64,000 nucleotides of DNA from Schizochytrium sp. CCTCC M209059. Its lineage: Eukaryota > Sar > Bigyra > Thraustochytrida > Thraustochytriidae. Below the pieces are notes generated by a model, which saw only the letters and a program-made list of their open reading frames with translations, was not told the DNA's origin and did not search any database. Of the stretch, positions 59,701 through 64,000 are shown piece by piece; the first letter of the stretch is position 1; the number at the start of each line of letters is the position of its first letter. The stretch spans positions 287,723 to 351,722 of the forward strand of contig KN805389.1 of assembly GCA_000818945.1 (NCBI GenBank), read 5' to 3'. Made by a program: the position numbers and the translations under genes.

Positions 59701-62677
59701 CTTTGGGCAAGGATGGCGTGTCAATCTTCACTGCCAAAGCTCTCGTGCCTTTTCAGACACAAAAAAGAAAGTATGAAATAGCACGGGAAGTGATGTACGC
59801 CTTTGCTCGAAAGGAGGTCTGGCGGGCTTCTTCCTGAGTCAAATGAATGGACGACCGAACGAAGAAACGCACGAGTCCCTCGCTGATCTGCATCTTTTGC
59901 GTGCCTCGTCCGACTCTTATCTGGATCCAGCCGGCCAGGCTTCGGCCGCCGGCGGCCTAGCCTCTCGATCGCACAATCCTCCGCGTTGCGCTCAACGGAG
60001 ACTGCTTGGATGGTGACGGCCAAGATTCACTCATGCGTCCTGGCCCGTTTCCTTCGCAGCCCTCGGCTCCTCGCGACCTCACGCTAACTGGACCTGTCCC
60101 GGCTCCTCCCGCTTTCTCCCTTCCGCTCCGAGGAGGCGATGCGCGTGCGGCCCTGCGGCGATCCCGGGTCGGAGCAAGCGGCTTTGGCCCGGCATCGGCC
60201 GCCGCGCCGCGGACGACAATCCGCGCCGAAGCCGCAGCTACAGCTTCCCGCCCCCCGGCCCTGCCCCACAGTGACGCCATCTCTGCTTGCGCGACGCCCA
60301 CAGAACACAAGCTGGCCGGACCGCCAGCGGGTCCGCGCGTGCACGGGGATGGATGTGCGGCTGCGCGCTGCTGCTGCTGCTGCTGCCTGTGGCTGGCATC
60401 CTGCGGCTTAGTAGGTTACGCAGCCAGTTGCTTCGACGCAGGTAGGGGCCTACTCGTTGCCTTGCCCTTGCCTTGCCTCTCCTCTGCGCGGCTGCGCGGG
60501 ATGTGCGCGGCACAGTCGATCTTCGCAAAAGGAAGAGAAGGCTGGGGGCCGGGAATTTTTAAGGTCGCGCCCTTTTCACAGAGGCTGAATCGGCCTCCCG
60601 ATTCGGGTGGGCAGCTCGTATTGCTGCAGCGCGCCACTCCGAGTGGAGCCCCCTTGCGCCTGCGTCCTGATCGCCATCCCGTGTCGCGCCCCGCCTTCAC
60701 GCGGCGCTTCTCGCGTCTCGAGGCGACGAGACTCGCAGGCAGCCGGCCAGGTCGGAGCAGCCGGTCGGCAACTCCTGGATTCTCCCGAGGGGGCCGATGC
60801 CCGCTTCGAGCTGCACCAGCATGCCAGAAGGCGGCATCCCCCGCACTCCCTCCCTCTCTTCCTCTCTCTGCGCGAATGGACACGCGGGCATGCTCGTGAT
60901 ACCGAAGGGGATCGAAATCGGTCGTCGCGGCACGTCCACCCATTTACGCACACTTCCTCTTCCCGTCTGGCTGCTTCGAGGCTGCACGACAGAATGGACG
61001 TTGTAGCTTCGCGACGCAGCTCACTCATGCCAGCGAAAGCCCAGATTGGCCGTCGGCTTGAGGCTGCGCAGAAGCTCGCTCGCGCATCTATTTTCCTTGG
61101 CGCAACGTGCGGTCGCTTCGCTTTCGCCTTCTCGCGGCCCTGTTCAGCGGCTGTATGCATAGGCCTACATAGATGCGCGCGTGCATGCATGGACGGATGG
61201 CCATGTGAATAAACTAGGTAGAAGCAAGGGACGCGTCGTTTGAACGCCTTCATCGATAAAAACGAACCATTGGAGAGAGTTGAACTTCATAGCGTCGCAA
61301 CGCATGCTTCGCGCGCGGAAAAGGCCGAGAAGTTCCCCGAAGATGCGAGCACGCAGGCCTGCCCTCGCGAACTCATCCTGTCACGGGGCCGTGTGCTCAC
61401 CGCGCCGGCCAGCGGATGGCTGCACATGTCTCTATCAGCAACTGACCATACCACAGTGGTGGCTCTGCCTCTTCTTTCGTCTGCCACCTGGGAAGCCTGC
61501 TGATTGCTGATTTTTGAGAAGCCACCGGCGGCGGAAGCGTGGCGGGCTCGCAGGGGTCGAAGGAAACGAGGGCCCTAACTGAGGCCAGGCTGCGCTGCGT
61601 GGCGCAAGCGAGAGCAGGAAAATAGAGACGGGCGGAAGAAACGCTAGATTCGATTGCGAGCATCGGGGGGGGGGGGCAATGATGCTTTCTTTACGCGACA
61701 TACACACGAGGGAGATGAAGCTAGCTGGTCGTGCAGAGTTCACAGCCCGCATAGCTTGTAATATACGGTTAATTTTTCTTGGGAAAGAAATAAGAGGCGA
61801 GAAACTTTATGATTTCCGCTCGCAAAAGAAGAACCTCTTATTTGCATTCACCTAACGGCAAGCCAAGAAGCAAGTCTGCACCCTGACAAGCTCGCGCGCA
61901 TCTTGCGCAAGATGCGCTCGAGGCTGTCTATCCTTCCGAGCTGCAGTTCAGAAAAGCTGCACGATGTTTCCTGCAGCGTCTCTCCTGCAGCGTCCGGATT
62001 GCAAACAGCTTGCGTTATCATGAATGTATGTCCTCTTTCATATCCCAAGCCCAAGCCCCTACGATGTCCACATTTGGAAGCAGTTCAAGGGAAGCTAGGA
62101 AGAAATGGCAAGGTGAAGCGATACAAGGCAAACAAAGCAAATCAAGACAAGTCGAAACTAGACGAGCGGCACAGCCGAGATGGAGACCATCTTCGAAACG
62201 CCGCGACGTCTTGGCATGAATGGCGTCTTGAGCGCGTGCGCAAGAGATGCGAAAACATTGACAGGAACATGTCTGACGGAGCTTTTGCAGGACGAAGTAG
62301 AGGAACACATGGAGGACGGCAACCCGACAAAGCCCACATTAAGATGTGCGCGCGTGCAGGCAACCTCTAAATATTCGACGCCCCTTTGGGAGCGAATCTT
62401 GCCGGGTCTCACGCAGCCGGGGGGCAATGTCGACCCTAATGAGCAAGACTTGACCTCACAACATGGGAGGAATATGCAAGTAGAGAACAAAGGAATGGCC
62501 CACCAGTAAAACACGGGCGTGGGTGCTGCAAGAACATATGCAGATCAACACTTGAGGTGCGCAAAGGTCGTCAGCAGAGCCACAACCTCGACAGCAAATC
62601 CAAAACAACATCAGACAAGAAAATAGACAAGCAAGCAAAGCAAAGAGACACGTACACAGGGACGCAGGTACTCAACC
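59701..62677. other. Long intergenic region before SLC34 copy 3
   Basis: 3 kb without a supportable gene. The part from 60000 to 61200 is GC-rich and open in several frames on both strands, with Arg/Pro/Ala-rich translations lacking domains. It includes a (CTG)n run at 60370-60386, a TAGGCCTA palindrome at 61160-61167 and a G12 run at 61665-61676. The last 500 bp is AT-richer and presumably holds the promoter and leader of SLC34 copy 3. Confidence 0.5.
61665..61676. repeat. G12 homopolymer
   Basis: Twelve consecutive G on the plus strand in the intergenic region before SLC34 copy 3; prone to sequencing-length error. Confidence 0.9.
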
Positions 62678-64000
62678 ATGGCTGACATCACGCCCCAGGG
62701 CGTCGCCAAGGGCTTTGGCCTCTTTGTCGGCGTGCTCTTCTTTCTCTACTGGTTCCTCGTCGGCCTTTCGCTTCTCGGTGATGGCTTTAAGATCATTGCC
62801 GGCGACTCTGCCGGTACCCTCTTTAGCGCCGTCTCCAACCCTGTCGCTGGCCTCATGGTCGGTATTCTCGCCACCGTCCTCGTCCAGTCCTCGTCCACCA
62901 CTACCTCTATCATTGTCGCCGCCGCCGGCTCGGGCGTCCTTGATGTAGCCACCGGTATTCCCATGGTCTTTGGCGCCAACATCGGTACCTCGGTGACCAA
63001 CACGATCGTGTCGCTTGGCTTTGTCGGTGACAAGGAGCAGTACCGCCGCGGCTTCTCCGGTGCCACTGTTCACGACATGTTCAACTACATGAATGTGTGC
63101 CTGTGGCTGCCCCTCGAGGCCATCTCTTCGGCCATCAACGGTGGCAACGGTGGTGTAATGTTCCTCATCACTGAGGCCATCACTCGGAGCTTTAGCCCCT
63201 GCGTGGAGGAAGAGTCTCCCACGGGCTGCGAGGACTGGGATGGTCCTCTCGGCATCATCACGGATGAGATTGTGGAGCGCATCGTCAAGGTCGACAGCGG
63301 CGTCATTCGCGATTTCTCGTACGGCCGACCCGAACTCTGGCACTGCCAGGACCTTCTTTGCTCCGAAGGCTCTTGCGAGCCTTACTCGTTTAACCAGGGC
63401 CGCTGCACCACGTCGCCGCTTGCCAGCGCAGGTATCTGCGGAGAAGAGGGCGTTGAGGATGATGACAGCGCCGAGTTCTCGTACTGCTACTACAATGGTA
63501 CCACGGTCGCCACCTACGATGACATCATGCTTGCTGCCCAGGAACACTTTGACGGATGGAAGATTGTCGAGGGCGGCGCTCTCGGGGATGCTGGCATGCA
63601 GCAGTCGGCTGGCTGGGTTACGCTCATTCTCTCGCTCGTCATGCTTATCGTCTCGCTCCTCGCCATGGTCAAGCTTCTCGGCATTGCCATTCGCGGCGCC
63701 GCTGAGGAAGTTCTTCAAAAGGCCCTGAACATGAACGGCTACCTCGCCATCCTTGTCGGCTGCGGTGTGACCATGTTTGTGCAGTCATCCTCCATCACCA
63801 CCTCGACTCTCACCCCACTCGTCGCTATGGGCACACTCACGCTCGAGGGCATGCTCCCGCTCACGCTCGGTGCCAACCTGGGAACGACTCTTACGGGTAT
63901 TCTGGCCTCGCTCGTCGGTACCAGCGTTAATGGTTTTCAGATTGCCATGGCGCATGTGCTCTTCAACGTGTTTGGTGTGGTCATGTTCTACCCGATTCCC
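62678..64000 (+). CDS. Na+/phosphate cotransporter, SLC34 family (array copy 3, cut by window end)
   Basis: The ATG at 62678 opens a frame that continues for 441 codons to the right edge without a stop. It is the third paralogue: GVAKGFGLFVGVLFFLYWFL at the N-terminus, QSSSTTTS from Q70, QSSSITTS from Q369, and GANLGTTLTGILASL. The Cys-rich loop is more acidic than in copies 1 and 2 (CVEEESPTGCEDW, LLCSEGSCEPY, ICGEEGVEDDDS). Leu replaces Ile in the repeat-2 GANIGT motif. The last helices and tail lie outside the window. Confidence 0.95.
   Translation, partial: MADITPQGVAKGFGLFVGVLFFLYWFLVGLSLLGDGFKIIAGDSAGTLFSAVSNPVAGLMVGILATVLVQSSSTTTSIIVAAAGSGVLDVATGIPMVFGANIGTSVTNTIVSLGFVGDKEQYRRGFSGATVHDMFNYMNVCLWLPLEAISSAINGGNGGVMFLITEAITRSFSPCVEEESPTGCEDWDGPLGIITDEIVERIVKVDSGVIRDFSYGRPELWHCQDLLCSEGSCEPYSFNQGRCTTSPLASAGICGEEGVEDDDSAEFSYCYYNGTTVATYDDIMLAAQEHFDGWKIVEGGALGDAGMQQSAGWVTLILSLVMLIVSLLAMVKLLGIAIRGAAEEVLQKALNMNGYLAILVGCGVTMFVQSSSITTSTLTPLVAMGTLTLEGMLPLTLGANLGTTLTGILASLVGTSVNGFQIAMAHVLFNVFGVVMFYPIP

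Noticed and set aside
60006..60899. 297-codon plus-strand frame, with overlapping minus-strand frames, before SLC34 copy 3
   Set aside because: GC-rich DNA open in several frames on both strands; Pro/Arg/Ala-rich, including a CTG-derived Cys run, with no domain.
62672..63718. 348-codon minus-strand frame opposite SLC34 copy 3
   Set aside because: Antisense shadow of a conserved transporter; similar shadows exist opposite the other copies.

Overview
The window looks like nuclear DNA of a unicellular eukaryote, most plausibly a thraustochytrid-type stramenopile (inference; no rRNA or species marker is present). Genes are long, mostly intronless and GC-rich in the third codon position. They use ATG starts and all three standard stops. 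The gene content is eukaryotic: ATG8, a ZNF598/Hel2-type ubiquitin ligase, GINS subunit PSF3, a BCNT/SWC5 chromatin factor, myo-inositol oxygenase, a GOST seven-helix protein, a CFAP20-domain protein and SLC34-type Na/phosphate cotransporters. Two genes have a clear single 5' intron with GTGAGT donors: the BCNT gene near 31.5 kb and the methyltransferase near 40.7 kb.

Layout. 1-7.5 kb (-): N-terminal 2505 codons of a giant ankyrin protein running off the left edge. 8.6-11.9 kb (+): P1B heavy-metal ATPase. 12.2-15.7 kb: CFAP20-domain protein (-), BTB/KCTD-type protein (+), small membrane RING protein (+). 16.2-18.3 kb (-): ZNF598-like ligase. 19-22.2 kb (+): ChrR-type cupin protein and a double-domain papain-like peptidase. 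22.6-30.4 kb (+): a coiled-coil protein and a 1457-aa MSP/TPR/beta-grasp/coiled-coil protein. 30.6-33.3 kb: BCNT protein (-) and PSF3 (+), divergent. 33.5-40.9 kb (-): 1888-aa LRR protein and SAM methyltransferase. 41.4-44.1 kb: basic/acidic hypothetical protein (-) and MIOX (+), divergent. 44.7-50.9 kb: Popeye-like membrane protein (+), ATG8 (+), UBA-like protein (-), GOST protein (+). 52.6-64 kb (+): three SLC34 paralogues in one orientation, the last cut by the right edge, with a decayed TPR gene between the second and third.

The genes are packed as divergent pairs sharing 0.5-1.1 kb of 5' DNA (six pairs) and convergent pairs separated by 0.16-0.6 kb. No functional operon-like system is evident; most are unrelated housekeeping or signalling genes. 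The parts most worth a second look are: a peptidase whose first papain domain has lost its catalytic cysteine; a multidomain protein whose C-terminus resembles a kinesin motor without a P-loop; the SLC34 array with a fragmented TPR gene inside it; a four-copy 14-bp motif in the MIOX divergent promoter; and several perfect palindromes or inverted repeats in intergenic DNA.
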